From: Dyadobacter sp. CY312 | GTDB taxonomy: Bacteria; Bacteroidota; Bacteroidia; Cytophagales; Spirosomataceae | Length of the DNA: 64,000 nucleotides | Direction: 5' to 3' | Assembly (NCBI RefSeq): GCF_021390535.1 | Contig: NZ_JAJUXG010000006.1 | Coordinates: 1-64,000, forward strand | In this document: positions 1 through 9,070 of the stretch, one piece after another | Position numbering within the stretch: the stretch's first letter is position 1 | Layout: the number at the start of each line of letters is the position of its first letter | Made by a program: the position numbers and the translations under genes | Notes under the pieces: model-generated | What the model saw: the letters and a program-made list of their open reading frames with translations, nothing else | Database searches by the model: none | What the model was told of the DNA's origin: nothing

Positions 1-209
1 CATTGGAGATCGGTCAGTCTAGTAAACTGTTTAATCAATGCTTTAATGTTTCGTCACTGCAAAGATGGTACGATCTCCATTCTTCGCAATTCCCAAACAC
101 CTTCTAAACAATACCATTGTTTAGCGTAAATCCTTTTGAAGGTAAGACGAAGGGAGTAAAATTTCCAATCCTTATAGGTCAAATTGCACTTAGGTAGTCA
201 ACGGTCGCA
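1..209. other. Left-edge intergenic stretch, no gene seen
   Basis: I find no convincing gene here; short open frames exist but have no recognisable start or family. It holds a perfect 9-bp inverted repeat with a 3-nt loop (CTAAACAAT / ATTGTTTAG, 104-124) and an outer inverted repeat GGAGATCG (5-12) / CGATCTCC (71-78). The minus strand reads CATCTTTGCAGTGA around 50-70, resembling a Bacteroidota -7 region that would fire leftward out of the window. Neither hairpin has a clear T-run, so I do not call a terminator. Confidence 0.4.
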
Positions 210-1358
210 TCAATATTTCTCATAAAAATTCTTAAGCTTGGTCGTTAACCGGTCATAGATCGGTTTGCTGAACTCGATAAACAACTGCTGAGGATCAGGC
301 GGAAGTAATTCCTGGCTCTTGCACATTCTTAATTGGGCAGGAGTCAGTGCTCGCTCGTCCCCGTTAAAATGCGCCCATTCGCACATCCAGTTGTATTCCC
401 CATTGAATTTATCTTTGTTGACAATATTCCTTGTTTTAAAATCCTTGATCTGCATATCCAGCAATCCGGCAGAATGTACAGTCTTACGGTTTGTTGTAAA
501 CTTCGCTGTTACCCGATTATAGATAGGAATTTTAGCTTTCCCAATCATTTTTTCGCCCACTTTCACACTGTCTTTGCTGGTAACAGTTTCTGTATTTTTT
601 TCAAGTAAAGTCTGTCCCACTACAAAGTCGTCAAACTGTAATGTAATTACATGGTCTGGTTGCAAACCTGCTTGTGTAGCCTCTTCCGGATTGTAAAACC
701 TTACGAAACGATTTAGTCTCTGATTGGTTTTTAGGAATTCATCTACTTTGTTCTGGAAGTATTCATTGCTCAGCTGATATCTTTTTGAAGTTACGAGAAC
801 CTGCTCCACCACTACTTTAAAAGAAGCAATGTGGTAGGCGTGTTTGAGCTTTTTATCCACTTCTTTAAAACCCGGAATGAGATTGTTGACTCGCTCGAAA
901 TGGTCATATGCCTTACGGGCATTTTGTCGGTCAGCTTTTGCCAACAGCTCATCTGCTTCTTCATACCTAACGTTTGCAGCATTGTTTCTGGCGCTGGTTT
1001 CCTGCGTTTCGAAGGATTTGGCATTGGTAATTTTCATGCATGTGTTGCATTTGCTCAAAACCCGGTAAAGCTGGTTCAGACTTTCATATGCTTTTAATTC
1101 ATCTTCGTGCCGAAAGATATCCGATGAGGAGACTGCTCGTTCGGCCTCATCCAGATGTTGTGCGAGAGCTGCCGGATACGCCTGTTTAAGAATATCTGCT
1201 GATGATGTATGGTTTGCATTGTCCATCAGTTTCTCTGCGCTTCTTAGTACAGAGTCGTCATAGTTTCCTTTTTTAAGAGATTTTTTGGCTGAATGGCAGC
1301 CGTTTAAAAACAGGAAAGAAACTGATAAAGATATGTAGAGGAGTAAAGTTTTTTTCAT
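210..1358 (-). CDS. Hypothetical lipoprotein with helical (TPR-like) repeats
   Basis: A 382-residue protein opening with a hydrophobic signal and the lipobox LNGC (Cys21), so it should be a lipid-anchored envelope protein. The body is rich in Ala, Glu, Lys and Asn in helical periodicity (for example YEEADELLAKADRQNARKAY), which suggests tetratricopeptide-like helices in residues about 40-180. The C-terminal part looks more mixed alpha/beta and contains two cysteines (CEWAHFNGDERALTPAQLRMC, in part). The start is the ATG directly before the signal peptide. It lies 53 nt downstream of the DUF58 gene on the same strand and may share a transcript. I do not recognise a characterised family, and the function is unknown. 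Confidence 0.8.
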   Translation of the reverse strand: MKKTLLLYISLSVSFLFLNGCHSAKKSLKKGNYDDSVLRSAEKLMDNANHTSSADILKQAYPAALAQHLDEAERAVSSSDIFRHEDELKAYESLNQLYRVLSKCNTCMKITNAKSFETQETSARNNAANVRYEEADELLAKADRQNARKAYDHFERVNNLIPGFKEVDKKLKHAYHIASFKVVVEQVLVTSKRYQLSNEYFQNKVDEFLKTNQRLNRFVRFYNPEEATQAGLQPDHVITLQFDDFVVGQTLLEKNTETVTSKDSVKVGEKMIGKAKIPIYNRVTAKFTTNRKTVHSAGLLDMQIKDFKTRNIVNKDKFNGEYNWMCEWAHFNGDERALTPAQLRMCKSQELLPPDPQQLFIEFSKPIYDRLTTKLKNFYEKY

Positions 1359-1411
1359 GAAACGTTGGTCAAAAATGATACGAGGATCGGGAGACCAAAT
1401 TTCATGAAAAT

Positions 1412-2326
1412 TTACCTCATTTTTGAATGCTTCACCAAATAAGCCATCAACACCGGATCGAAGCCCTGCGCGATGTCGGCGTCAATAAAATCGATTTTGT
1501 ACTGACCACATTTTAGCTTTAATTTTTGGTAAAAATCGCCAACAGACTTCTGGTATGATTCGCGAACCTGATCTGGTTGCACTTTCACTTTTTCGCCTGT
1601 TTCAAGGTCGATAAATTCATAAGGCCGGTTTTCGAAATCGAATGTTTCCTCCGTTTTTTTATCCGTAACGTGAAACAATAGTACCTCGTGAAGATTGTGA
1701 CGCAAATGCTGCAAAGCAGAAAATATGTGTTCGGCTTCATCCGGATTGTCGAACATGTCACTGAAAATGACAACCAGCGAACGCTTATGGATTTTCTCTG
1801 CGATCTGATGTAGTACAGTCGCGACGGAAGTTTTATGTAAGGGCTTGCTGGTTTCCAGTAAATTATTCAATTCCAGCATGATCTTGTGAACATGTGATGG
1901 CGTTGATTTTACGGGAGTCTGTACTTCAATCTGATCCGAAAATGTGCACAGACTTACGGCATCTTTTTGTTTTTGAAGCAGATAAGTAATGCTGGCGGCA
2001 GCCATCACGCTGAATGTCATTTTTCCAAAGTCTGCCTGCGGATAATACATCGAAGACGAGGTATCAATCAATATATGACAGCGCAGGTTGGTTTCTTCTT
2101 CGTAACGTTTGGTATAAAGCCGGTCCGATTTGGCAAAAACTTTCCAGTCAATATAGCGGGTGGATTCACCGGTATTGTAAAGCTGATGTTCTGCAAACTC
2201 TACGGAAAAGCCGTGAAAAGGCGATTTGTGCAGTCCCGTTATAAAACCTTCTACCAGTTGCTTGGCCAGGAATTCCAGATTCCCGAATGCTCTTACTTTG
2301 GATAAATCAAGCTCGCGGGTGCTCAT
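1412..2326 (-). CDS. DUF58 domain-containing protein (vWA-like)
   Basis: A 304-residue soluble protein of the DUF58 family. The DUF58 core motif is at residues 57-78 (RYIDWKVFAKSDRLY), followed by a von Willebrand A-type fold with a MIDAS-like metal site DTSSS at residues 88-92. In this family such proteins are usually partners of MoxR-type AAA+ ATPases and are thought to act in assembly or maturation of other proteins. No MoxR gene is visible in the window. It sits 20 nt downstream of rlpA and upstream of the lipoprotein gene, all on the minus strand, which suggests a three-gene operon. The family call is firm; the cellular role is inferred. Confidence 0.88.
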   Translation of the reverse strand: MSTRELDLSKVRAFGNLEFLAKQLVEGFITGLHKSPFHGFSVEFAEHQLYNTGESTRYIDWKVFAKSDRLYTKRYEEETNLRCHILIDTSSSMYYPQADFGKMTFSVMAAASITYLLQKQKDAVSLCTFSDQIEVQTPVKSTPSHVHKIMLELNNLLETSKPLHKTSVATVLHQIAEKIHKRSLVVIFSDMFDNPDEAEHIFSALQHLRHNLHEVLLFHVTDKKTEETFDFENRPYEFIDLETGEKVKVQPDQVRESYQKSVGDFYQKLKLKCGQYKIDFIDADIAQGFDPVLMAYLVKHSKMR

Positions 2327-2346
2327 AACGTTATGATTGAAGCAAT

Positions 2347-2796
2347 TTAATCTTTTTTCAGAGAGACGATCCGACCAGACTGCGGATCTATTTCTTCATT
2401 TTGGTCAAGTAATACCATTCCTTCCATTCCTACAACCCTCACCGAAACGTTGCAGACCCCCTGGCTGACAATGTTCAGTTGTTTGGCGGCTTCCTTGCTG
2501 ATATCCACAAGCCTGTTTCGTGAATAAGGCCCCCGGTCGTTTACGCGAACAATTACCTTTTTATCGTTATCCAGATTCGTCACTTCCAGCATGGTATTGT
2601 GTGGGTAGGTGCGGTGAGCGGCCGATAATTCGGTGCTCTTATGTATTTCTCCAAACGAAGTTTTTTTACCGTGAAAACGAGTGGAGTAGTACGAGGCACG
2701 TCCTGTTTCCGTTTTACCTAACGACACCTGAGAAAACGCTTCTGGTTGCCAGGCAAAGGCTAAAAGGATGAGAATCAGAATCCGATTATAGGTCAT
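2347..2796 (-). CDS. rlpA: Septal ring lytic transglycosylase RlpA family protein
   Basis: A 149-residue secreted protein. Residues 1-23 form a Sec signal peptide ending FSQ. The rest is a double-psi beta-barrel domain (about 30-130), recognised by GRASYYSTRFHGKKTSFGE, the HRTYPHNTMLEV stretch and VRVNDRGPY followed by LVDISKEAA. RlpA proteins cleave naked glycan strands of peptidoglycan in some Gram-negative species. This copy has no SPOR domain after the barrel, so it is a short form and its septal targeting is uncertain. It has no obvious lipobox. It is the first gene of a probable minus-strand operon with the DUF58 protein and the lipoprotein. Confidence 0.88.
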   Translation of the reverse strand: MTYNRILILILLAFAWQPEAFSQVSLGKTETGRASYYSTRFHGKKTSFGEIHKSTELSAAHRTYPHNTMLEVTNLDNDKKVIVRVNDRGPYSRNRLVDISKEAAKQLNIVSQGVCNVSVRVVGMEGMVLLDQNEEIDPQSGRIVSLKKD

Positions 2797-3066
2797 ATCT
2801 GAGTGTTTAGATGGAACATCAATAAGGTTTCAGCAACCTTACTTTCTATTTTTGAATCCTTAACAGGAATCGAAATAATATCACAGATTTTTCAAAAGTA
2901 ACAGAATAAAAGGACAAATTCATATTTCACCGCACTAAACTGCACTGCCAGGGTTCCCGTAAACTTTGTTCAAACAGGTCCCGATTGCTAATATGTTTCG
3001 GTTTTTTTGTTCGCAGCAATAAACTTTCTATTTTAGCGTTTGAAAACCTATTTAAAACGAAAAATA

Positions 3067-3390
3067 GTGGAAGACAGAGAGCAAATCTACTCCAAAAGGG
3101 TCAGGGCAGGAAAACGGACTTATTTCTTTGATGTTCGCTCTACGCGATCCAACGATTACTATCTAACGATTACTGAGAGCCGTCGTCATCCTCAGGGAGA
3201 TGGCTTTACGTACGAGAAACACAAAATGTTCTTGTACAAAGAAGACTTTGATAAGTTTGCAGAGGCGCTGAAAGAGGCGGTTGACCACGTAAAAACGGAG
3301 TTAATGCCAGAGGTGGACTTTTCTCAATTCGAAGCCAAAGCGGAAGAAGCTGACGTTGTGATCGGCGAGTCGGATCTTAAGTGGGAATAA
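3067..3390 (+). CDS. DUF3276 / PUR-alpha-like nucleic-acid-binding protein
   Basis: A small protein of the DUF3276 family, widespread in Bacteroidota and related in fold to PUR-alpha single-stranded nucleic-acid-binding repeats. The family core is clear: EQIYSKRVRAGKRTYFFDV, then NDYYLTITESRR and MFLYKEDFDKFAEAL, followed by an acidic tail. No ATG exists near the front. I chose the GTG at 3067 (107 residues, V-E-D-R-E-Q) because family members usually start just before the E-Q-I-Y motif; a TTG at 3040 would add nine residues. A Rho-independent hairpin follows the stop. The family is firm, the start is uncertain, and the biological role is not established. Confidence 0.85.
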   Translation: MEDREQIYSKRVRAGKRTYFFDVRSTRSNDYYLTITESRRHPQGDGFTYEKHKMFLYKEDFDKFAEALKEAVDHVKTELMPEVDFSQFEAKAEEADVVIGESDLKWE

Positions 3391-3408
3391 AAAATTTACG
3401 TTTCCTGA

Positions 3409-3447
3409 AAGAAGCCTTCGGAATCTATTGCGAAGGCTTTTGGTTTT
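3409..3447 (+). terminator. Intrinsic terminator after the DUF3276 gene
   Basis: An 8-bp perfect stem, AGCCTTCG (3413-3420) and CGAAGGCT (3431-3438), with a 10-nt loop, followed by TTTTGGTTTTT. It begins about 20 nt after the DUF3276 stop codon. Its 3' arm overlaps the upstream box of the putative ychF promoter. Confidence 0.7.
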
Positions 3448-3471
3448 TGTACTGACTAAACAGTACTTTTG
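3439..3471 (+). promoter_or_regulatory. Putative Bacteroidota promoter for ychF
   Basis: TTTG (3439-3442), a 21-nt spacer and TACTTTTG (3464-3471) match the Bacteroidota housekeeping pattern TTTG / TAnnTTTG. Transcription would start near 3478 and leave a leader of about 150 nt before the ychF ATG at 3627. Pattern match only. Confidence 0.5.
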
Positions 3472-3626
3472 CGCCAAATTATTATTTGGCTGTCAGATGG
3501 ATGGTCTTGATCGGTGTTTAGATCTAAGTGTTAGTTATATCAATTTATTGGAATTCGAATAAAGCTAATCACTCACGACTAATTGCTATCAGCTACTTAT
3601 CTGCTTTTAATGTATACCTTTTATAT

Positions 3627-4727
3627 ATGAGTCTTCAATGTGGAATTGTTGGATTACCAAACGTTGGTAAGTCCACGCTCTTTAATGCTATTTCTACCGG
3701 CAAGGCCGAAGCAGCCAATTATCCTTTTTGTACCATAGAACCCAACGTAGGTGTTGTAACCGTTCCTGATGAACGTATCGACATCCTGATCGGGCTTGTT
3801 AATCCGCAAAAGACAATTCCTACCATTATGGAATTTGTTGATATTGCCGGTTTGGTTAAAGGAGCAAGCCAGGGAGCTGGTTTGGGTAATAAATTTTTAG
3901 CAAATATTCGTGAAGTGGATGCCATCGTTCACGTTGTACGTTGTTTTCAGGATGAGAACGTAGTACACGTAGAAGGTCGTGTGGATCCTGTATTTGATAA
4001 AGAAATTATCGACATCGAACTTCAGTTGAAAGATCTGGAATCGATTGAGAAGAAAATGCAGAAGTCGGAAAAAGGAGCCAGAGCCGGCGATGCAAAGGCA
4101 AAGGTGGAATTGGAATGGCTGAAAAAATACAAAGAAACGCTGGAAGCTGGTAAAAATGCCAGGAGCCTGGAAATTGATCCTGAAACGAGAGAAGCAGTAA
4201 TTGGTGATCTTCAATTGCTAACAGTGAAGCCAGTGCTTTATGTAGCCAATGTGGATGAAAACTCGATGCTTACGGGTAACGAATATTCTGAAAAACTGCG
4301 TGAAGCAGTGAAACATGAAGGTGCGGAGGTTATTGTGCTTTGTGCAGCGATTGAATCTCAAATCTCGGAAATAGAAGATCCGGAAGAGCATGAAATGTTC
4401 CTTGGAGAATATGGCTTGAAAGAATCTGGTTTGAGTAAATTGATTAAAGCGTCTTACTCACTTTTGAACCTGATTACCTATTTCACAGCTGGGGTGAAAG
4501 AAGTAAGAGCATGGACGATCGTGAGAGGCTGGAAAGCGCCGCAGGCAGCTGGTGTGATTCACAGTGATTTTGAAAAAGGATTTATCCGCGCTGAGGTGAT
4601 TAAAGTAGCGGATTACGAAAAATATAAAACCGAAGCAGCCGTGAAAGAAGTTGGTAAAATGGCTGTGGAAGGAAAAGAATACGTAGTGCAGGATGGTGAC
4701 ATTATGCACTTTAGGTTTAATGTGTAG
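3627..4727 (+). CDS. ychF: Redox-regulated ATPase YchF (Obg family)
   Basis: A 366-residue P-loop ATPase, normal length for YchF. The G1 motif GLPNVGKST is at residues 9-17 and the switch II region reads [17 protein letters not shown]. The nucleotide-specificity motif is NVDE rather than NKxD, the hallmark that makes YchF prefer ATP over GTP. The C-terminal TGS-like domain includes [15 protein letters not shown]. In other bacteria YchF binds ribosomes and influences stress and oxidative responses. The frame stays open upstream to 3528, but the ATG at 3627 (M-S-L-Q-C-G-I-V-G) matches the conserved family start. A strong hairpin follows the stop. High confidence. Confidence 0.96.
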   Translation: MSLQCGIVGLPNVGKSTLFNAISTGKAEAANYPFCTIEPNVGVVTVPDERIDILIGLVNPQKTIPTIMEFVDIAGLVKGASQGAGLGNKFLANIREVDAIVHVVRCFQDENVVHVEGRVDPVFDKEIIDIELQLKDLESIEKKMQKSEKGARAGDAKAKVELEWLKKYKETLEAGKNARSLEIDPETREAVIGDLQLLTVKPVLYVANVDENSMLTGNEYSEKLREAVKHEGAEVIVLCAAIESQISEIEDPEEHEMFLGEYGLKESGLSKLIKASYSLLNLITYFTAGVKEVRAWTIVRGWKAPQAAGVIHSDFEKGFIRAEVIKVADYEKYKTEAAVKEVGKMAVEGKEYVVQDGDIMHFRFNV

Positions 4728-4746
4728 TTTTTTTAGAACTACTTTT

Positions 4747-5046
4747 CTAAAAATCCCTCGATGCAGATTTATGCTTCGAGGGATTTTTTACTGTTAAAGC
4801 GTAATAAATAGTAAGAGATAATATTAGACAAAAGGCACCAATTGGTACAAAACCAATTATGTAAGTCATACATCCGGTTATCGGAGTTGTTTTCAGTTCA
4901 AGTATTATGAAAATTAAAGTATTTATAATTCCAAGAATGATCAGTAATGGATAGCCCCAGTACTTACGATTTTTGCTAGAATCTTTGAAGCAATATGCTG
5001 TGAAATAGGTCAGGGCTATATGAGATAAAACTTGCAGTATAATCAT
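4747..5046 (-). CDS. Small hypothetical membrane protein
   Basis: A 99-residue protein with about three hydrophobic helices (roughly residues 2-18, 32-50 and 60-86) and a short basic tail. I recognise no family. It lies on the minus strand between ychF and the T9SS plug gene, 30 nt downstream of the latter's start side. Its last dozen codons overlap the hairpin that terminates ychF, so the C-terminal sequence may be dictated by that terminator. The reading frame looks plausible because of its membrane-helix pattern, but it could be a lineage-specific or decaying gene. Confidence 0.55.
   Translation of the reverse strand: MIILQVLSHIALTYFTAYCFKDSSKNRKYWGYPLLIILGIINTLIFIILELKTTPITGCMTYIIGFVPIGAFCLILSLTIYYALTVKNPSKHKSASRDF
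4751..4786. terminator. Bidirectional terminator between ychF and the small membrane gene
   Basis: An 11-bp perfect stem, AAATCCCTCGA (4751-4761) and TCGAGGGATTT (4776-4786), with a 14-nt loop, A-rich on the left and T-rich on the right, so it can work in both directions. It starts 24 nt after the ychF stop and lies inside the 3' end of the convergent gene (stop at 4747-4749). Confidence 0.75.
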
Positions 5047-5076
5047 CTTGTCATCCGTTAAGTACCAGGTGATTTT

Positions 5077-6360
5077 CTACCTCCTCCGATTCCACTCCAC
5101 AGTCTTGTACCCAATCAAAAGATCAGATCTCCCTGCTTGCGGGCGGTAGTAAACCAGAATGTCGTAGTCATTTTCAGTAGCCACGTAATTCCCTTCAATG
5201 ACGGATTCGTCTGGTTTCGCATTTGGACCCGTGATGGCGCTGTAATCATAATTAATAACACCCTGTTTCAGGAATATTTCAGCTTCATAAGCATTCAGAT
5301 CGGGGTTGAAGGTCATCTTATTGCGTTCGTTTAATTGCCAGAGGTTGAATGCGCCATTCACATAAAAGGTTGCGTCGGGATCTTCGGCAATTCGAAGCGT
5401 GAAAATGACGGGAGTATAATCTGCTTCAACGCTTCCTCTGCCAGATTCTCTTTGATCAACAATGTATTGGCCATTGAGGTCATCCATTTGTAGATAGGAA
5501 TTATCGGAACGGGGTTTGTCGGGGAAAAGAATCAGCTTGGTGAATTCATCCGAACGTTCCAATTCCTGAATGCCGAAACCTCTGGCCGATAATGTACGGC
5601 TATCAAAATAACGAAATTCGTTTCCACCCGGGAAGGTGTTTTCAAGGTCAAAAAAGGTGTATTCCAACAGATGGTCGAAGGGTCTGACGTTCGTTGGTTT
5701 AAAACCGGTACGAATCTGATCCCAGCGAAAGTTTTTTCTGATCACAACTTTCAAGTCAGTTTGGGGTGCGTTGAGCGGATAACCCTTGTAATCAATTTTG
5801 AAATCAATCTGCTGGTCTGAAAACTGCTGACTGATGCCCTGCGAAAAGCGAGCCTCCGCACTGATTCCAATACGAGGTTCGTAGATCATAAACCGTCTTG
5901 ACAAAACAGGTTTTCTATCTGTATCAGAATAAACAACCAATACATAATTGCCGGATAATTTCAGTTTTGGAACCTCAAACCGGTAATGGAAATAGGGGAC
6001 TTTGGTGCTAAACGACTGTTCGTTATTATTGATTGGATATTCGTTGTATTCGTATGTATATTCAATGTCGTTCAGGTTGGACTTTGTCCAGTCGGCGTTA
6101 CAATGGATTATTTTTGCGCGATAGCCTGCAAAAGATGCAGCCAGATCATCGAATTCAAGTACAAGCGGATAACTCGTCTGCATCGGCAACACGGGCGGGC
6201 TTACCAATCTTCTGGGGTTTTCCGGATCGTCAATTCCGGGATAAAGCAGCACTGTGGCGATTTTGGGATTGTATATATAGTCTTCCAGGCGGACATTCTG
6301 CGTTTGAGAATGAGCAGTAAAAAAATGAAGACTTAGTAAAACGAAAAGAGTCAGGCGCAT
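5077..6360 (-). CDS. Type IX secretion system plug protein (DUF5103)
   Basis: A 427-residue secreted protein with a Sec signal peptide (LSLHFFTAHSQ, cleavage after about residue 19). It matches the DUF5103 family, now named T9SS plug protein: an N-terminal beta-rich domain (VLPMQTSYPLVLEFDDLAA) followed by an immunoglobulin/CBM48-like E-set near residues 325-370 (FYVNGAFNLWQLNERNKM). In Flavobacterium the plug closes the periplasmic side of the SprA translocon when no cargo is present. Having it here fits the two T9SS-type cargo proteins elsewhere in the window. No other T9SS core gene is adjacent. The family is firm; the plug role is carried over from the family. Confidence 0.85.
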   Translation of the reverse strand: MRLTLFVLLSLHFFTAHSQTQNVRLEDYIYNPKIATVLLYPGIDDPENPRRLVSPPVLPMQTSYPLVLEFDDLAASFAGYRAKIIHCNADWTKSNLNDIEYTYEYNEYPINNNEQSFSTKVPYFHYRFEVPKLKLSGNYVLVVYSDTDRKPVLSRRFMIYEPRIGISAEARFSQGISQQFSDQQIDFKIDYKGYPLNAPQTDLKVVIRKNFRWDQIRTGFKPTNVRPFDHLLEYTFFDLENTFPGGNEFRYFDSRTLSARGFGIQELERSDEFTKLILFPDKPRSDNSYLQMDDLNGQYIVDQRESGRGSVEADYTPVIFTLRIAEDPDATFYVNGAFNLWQLNERNKMTFNPDLNAYEAEIFLKQGVINYDYSAITGPNAKPDESVIEGNYVATENDYDILVYYRPQAGRSDLLIGYKTVEWNRRR

Positions 6361-6439
6361 AAAAAGGTTTTAGAAAATAACGTTAACTTGTTAAGTATTC
6401 GTGTAAAAAACGAATTAATGCCTTTTTTGCAGAAATAAC

Positions 6440-6447
6440 TATTTTTG
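6440..6447 (+). promoter_or_regulatory. Putative -7 box before the Uma2 gene
   Basis: TATTTTTG matches TAnnTTTG 16 nt before the ATG at 6463. There is no well-spaced TTTG upstream, so the call rests on the -7 box alone. Confidence 0.3.
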
Positions 6448-6462
6448 TTTTAAAACATTGAG

Positions 6463-7044
6463 ATGATGACAGCGCAGCCACAAAAAATATACTCCGAAGA
6501 GGAATACCTCGAAATGGAAAGAGAAGCCGATTATAAAAGCGAGTATTATCAGGGGGAGATATTTGCGATGGCCGGTGCCGGATTCAATCACAATAGGATT
6601 ACGGAGAATCTGTCTGTTGAGGTGGGAACGTTCTTGAAGGGGAAATCATGTAGAGGCTATTCTAGTGATTTGCGCATTCATATACCTGCAAACGGTCTTT
6701 TCACTTATCCTGATTTTTTAATCATCTGTGGAAAGAACGAGTTTCTGAACGATAAAAAGGACACAGTTTTAAACCCTACTGTAATACTTGAAGTGCTTTC
6801 TTCAAGTACTGCCAGATATGATAAAGGTGAAAAATTTCATTTTTACAGAAGTATTCCTTCACTAAAAGAATATGCGATTGTTGATTCCCTTTCTATCGGA
6901 GCTGAGGTTTGGAGGAAAAATGAGGAAGGAGTCTGGTTTTTGGCTTCCGTGGCCTATGATATTGGTGGTTCCATAGAAATTGGTTCTGTTGGACTCGAAT
7001 TAACACTTGCAGACATTTACTCTGGTACAGAAGATTTGGTTTAA
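6463..7044 (+). CDS. Uma2 family (DUF820) putative endonuclease
   Basis: A 193-residue protein of the Uma2/DUF820 family, a PD-(D/E)XK-type nuclease fold. Visible motifs are YSEEEYLEMEREADYKSEY near the N-terminus, YPDFLIICG with the conserved Asp, NPTVILEVLSSSTARYDKG with the Glu, and the FHFYRSIPSLKEYAIVD stretch. These correspond to the PD, ExK and downstream elements of the fold. The family is very abundant in cyanobacteria and some Bacteroidota and its substrate is unknown. Two in-frame ATGs start the gene (6463, 6466). It is a single gene convergent with the ABC-F gene, with a shared terminator. Confidence 0.85.
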   Translation: MMTAQPQKIYSEEEYLEMEREADYKSEYYQGEIFAMAGAGFNHNRITENLSVEVGTFLKGKSCRGYSSDLRIHIPANGLFTYPDFLIICGKNEFLNDKKDTVLNPTVILEVLSSSTARYDKGEKFHFYRSIPSLKEYAIVDSLSIGAEVWRKNEEGVWFLASVAYDIGGSIEIGSVGLELTLADIYSGTEDLV

Positions 7045-7066
7045 TTGGCATCAACTTTGTTAATAT

Positions 7067-7098
7067 AAAAAACGGATGCCCTAGAGCTTCCGTTTTTT
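7067..7098. terminator. Bidirectional terminator between Uma2 and ABC-F genes
   Basis: AAAAAACGGA (7067-7076) pairs with TCCGTTTTTT (7089-7098), with one inner mismatch and two further pairs around a small loop. It has an A-run on one side and a T-run on the other, between two convergent genes, so it serves both. Confidence 0.75.
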
Positions 7099-7117
7099 GT
7101 ATATGTTTCAACTAAAG

Positions 7118-9058
7118 TTATCCTGCAAGTTCCTCAATCTCCATCATTGCGGTTTCCCAATTGTCATTTGCTTTGTCCAATTTTTGCTTAATGTCAGCGT
7201 AGGTCCGGTTCAAATCTGCCAATGCTTTGGCATCGTCATAAATCGCCGGTTCTGCTAATTTAGTTTCTGTGACAGCTTTTTTAGCCTCCAGTAAATTTAT
7301 AGCCTCTTCCAGCTCTTCAACCTGCTTTTTAGCCTTCTTTAGCTTCTGAGCATCTTCGTTTGAAGTCGGTTTCTTTGCTGTACTTTTAGCAGCTGGTTGA
7401 GGGCTTGTTTTTTGTGGAGGTGCGCTGCTGACAACCGCTTTGTCACTTACAGCGGACTGTAAACCACGTTCTTCAACCCATACTTCATATTCTTGGTACG
7501 TTCCAGGATATTCCTTAATCTGATGATCTTCGATGTACCAGATTTTATTTGCTATGTTTTCTACAAAATACCTGTCGTGAGAAACAACAATGTAACTTCC
7601 TTCATACTGCTGCAAAGCCTGAATCAGGATATTAACCGATTGCATGTCCAAGTGGTTGGTAGGCTCATCGAGAAGCAGGAAGTTGGCTTGCGAAAGCAAT
7701 ACCTTGGCAAGTGCAACCCGTGATTTTTCTCCTCCCGAAAGGACTTTGATCTTTTTGAAAACGTCGTCCCCTGTAAATAGGAAGCAACCCAAGACCGTTC
7801 TTAATTCTGTTTCAGTTTTGTTTGGATTCGCATATTTAAGTTCTTCAATCAGGTTGTGATTGATATTTAGCGATTCCAACTGGTGCTGCGCATAGAAAGT
7901 GAACATCACATTGTGTCCCAACCTGCGTTTACCTTCAATTGGCTCATCACCTGAAACTACGCGCAATACGGTTGATTTTCCTCGTCCGTTGGCCCCGATC
8001 AATGCGATTTTATCGCCGCGTTCCATGCTGATGTTCGTCGCATCCAAAATCACCTTTTCGCCATACGCTTTGGATGCATCTTCCAATTGGAATACATGGC
8101 GGCCAGGCTGTGTGGTAAACTGGAAACGGAAGTGAACTTTGGCATTTTCGTCCACAACAGCATCCACAACATCCATTCTATCAAGCGCTTTTACACGGCT
8201 TTGTACCTGTTTGGATTTGGTTGCTTTAGCCTTAAAACGCTCAATAAATTTTTCTGTTTGTCGGATTTTGGCTTGCTGGTTCTCGTAAGCTCCACGCTGA
8301 ATTTCGTTACGCTCGTCTTTTTCTTCCAGATAGAAAGAATAGTTTCCAGAGTAGTAATTCAATTTGCCTCCTGAAACCTCAACGGTTGTGTCAATGGTAT
8401 TATCCAAAAACTGCCTGTCGTGACTTACTACGATCACCGCACCTTCGTAACTCTGAACATATTTTTCAACCCACTGAATAGACGGTAAGTCCAAGTGGTT
8501 GGTAGGTTCATCGAGCATCAGTAACGATGGTTTTTGCAAAAGCAATTTGGCCAGCATTACACGCATACGCCATCCCCCGGAAAATAATCTCAAAGGTCTT
8601 TGAAGATCACCGGTCACAAATCCAAGGCCTTCCAAAATGGCCTCCGCTTTTGATTGTACAGAATATCCGTCCAAAGCTTCGAACTCGTCCTGAACTCTTG
8701 CAAGTTTGTCAATAAGTTCATCTTTATAGTTATGCTCCATTTCGTGCAGGATCTTGTCGATCTGTACCTGTAACTGGTTTTGCCGCTCGAAAGCCTGCAT
8801 TGCCACAGAAAGAATGGACTCATCACTTTGGTAGGAAAGTAAATCCTGATTCAAAAATCCAATAGTGCAATCCCCGGATTTTGATATATGGCCACCATCT
8901 GGCTGGAACTCACCGTTGATCATCCTGAGCAGGGTAGACTTCCCGGTTCCGTTCAGCCCGATAAGGCCGATCTTTTGTTTTGGCTTAATATGGAGCGACG
9001 CGCTATCGTATAAAGCACGGTCGCCAAGAAAATAACTGAGGTTCGTAATCGCGATCAT
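7118..9058 (-). CDS. ABC-F family ATPase (translation factor type)
   Basis: A 646-residue protein with two ABC cassettes and no membrane segment. Cassette 1 has Walker A GLNGTGKST (34-42), signature LFSGGWRMRV and Walker B LLMLDEPTNHLD. Cassette 2 has GANGRGKST (around residue 360), LSGGEKSRVALAK and LLLDEPTNHLD. The interdomain P-site linker is the Lys/Arg-rich segment IRQTEKFIERFKAKATKS. The C-terminal part (about 570-645) is a Lys/Glu coiled coil of the ABC-F C-terminal domain type, after an Ala/Pro/Lys-rich linker. ABC-F proteins bind the ribosomal E site; this domain layout resembles the Uup/YdiF branch. A TACCTTTG box lies only 4 nt before the ATG. Confidence 0.93.
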   Translation of the reverse strand: MIAITNLSYFLGDRALYDSASLHIKPKQKIGLIGLNGTGKSTLLRMINGEFQPDGGHISKSGDCTIGFLNQDLLSYQSDESILSVAMQAFERQNQLQVQIDKILHEMEHNYKDELIDKLARVQDEFEALDGYSVQSKAEAILEGLGFVTGDLQRPLRLFSGGWRMRVMLAKLLLQKPSLLMLDEPTNHLDLPSIQWVEKYVQSYEGAVIVVSHDRQFLDNTIDTTVEVSGGKLNYYSGNYSFYLEEKDERNEIQRGAYENQQAKIRQTEKFIERFKAKATKSKQVQSRVKALDRMDVVDAVVDENAKVHFRFQFTTQPGRHVFQLEDASKAYGEKVILDATNISMERGDKIALIGANGRGKSTVLRVVSGDEPIEGKRRLGHNVMFTFYAQHQLESLNINHNLIEELKYANPNKTETELRTVLGCFLFTGDDVFKKIKVLSGGEKSRVALAKVLLSQANFLLLDEPTNHLDMQSVNILIQALQQYEGSYIVVSHDRYFVENIANKIWYIEDHQIKEYPGTYQEYEVWVEERGLQSAVSDKAVVSSAPPQKTSPQPAAKSTAKKPTSNEDAQKLKKAKKQVEELEEAINLLEAKKAVTETKLAEPAIYDDAKALADLNRTYADIKQKLDKANDNWETAMMEIEELAG

Positions 9059-9062
9059 GCCG

Positions 9063-9070
9063 CAAAGGTA
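9063..9070 (-). promoter_or_regulatory. Putative -7 box of the ABC-F gene, nearly leaderless
   Basis: Read on the minus strand, TACCTTTG matches TAnnTTTG exactly and ends 4 nt before the ATG (9058-9056). A TTTT 21 nt further upstream could be a weak -33 element. If real, transcription starts at or within the start codon. Confidence 0.45.
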
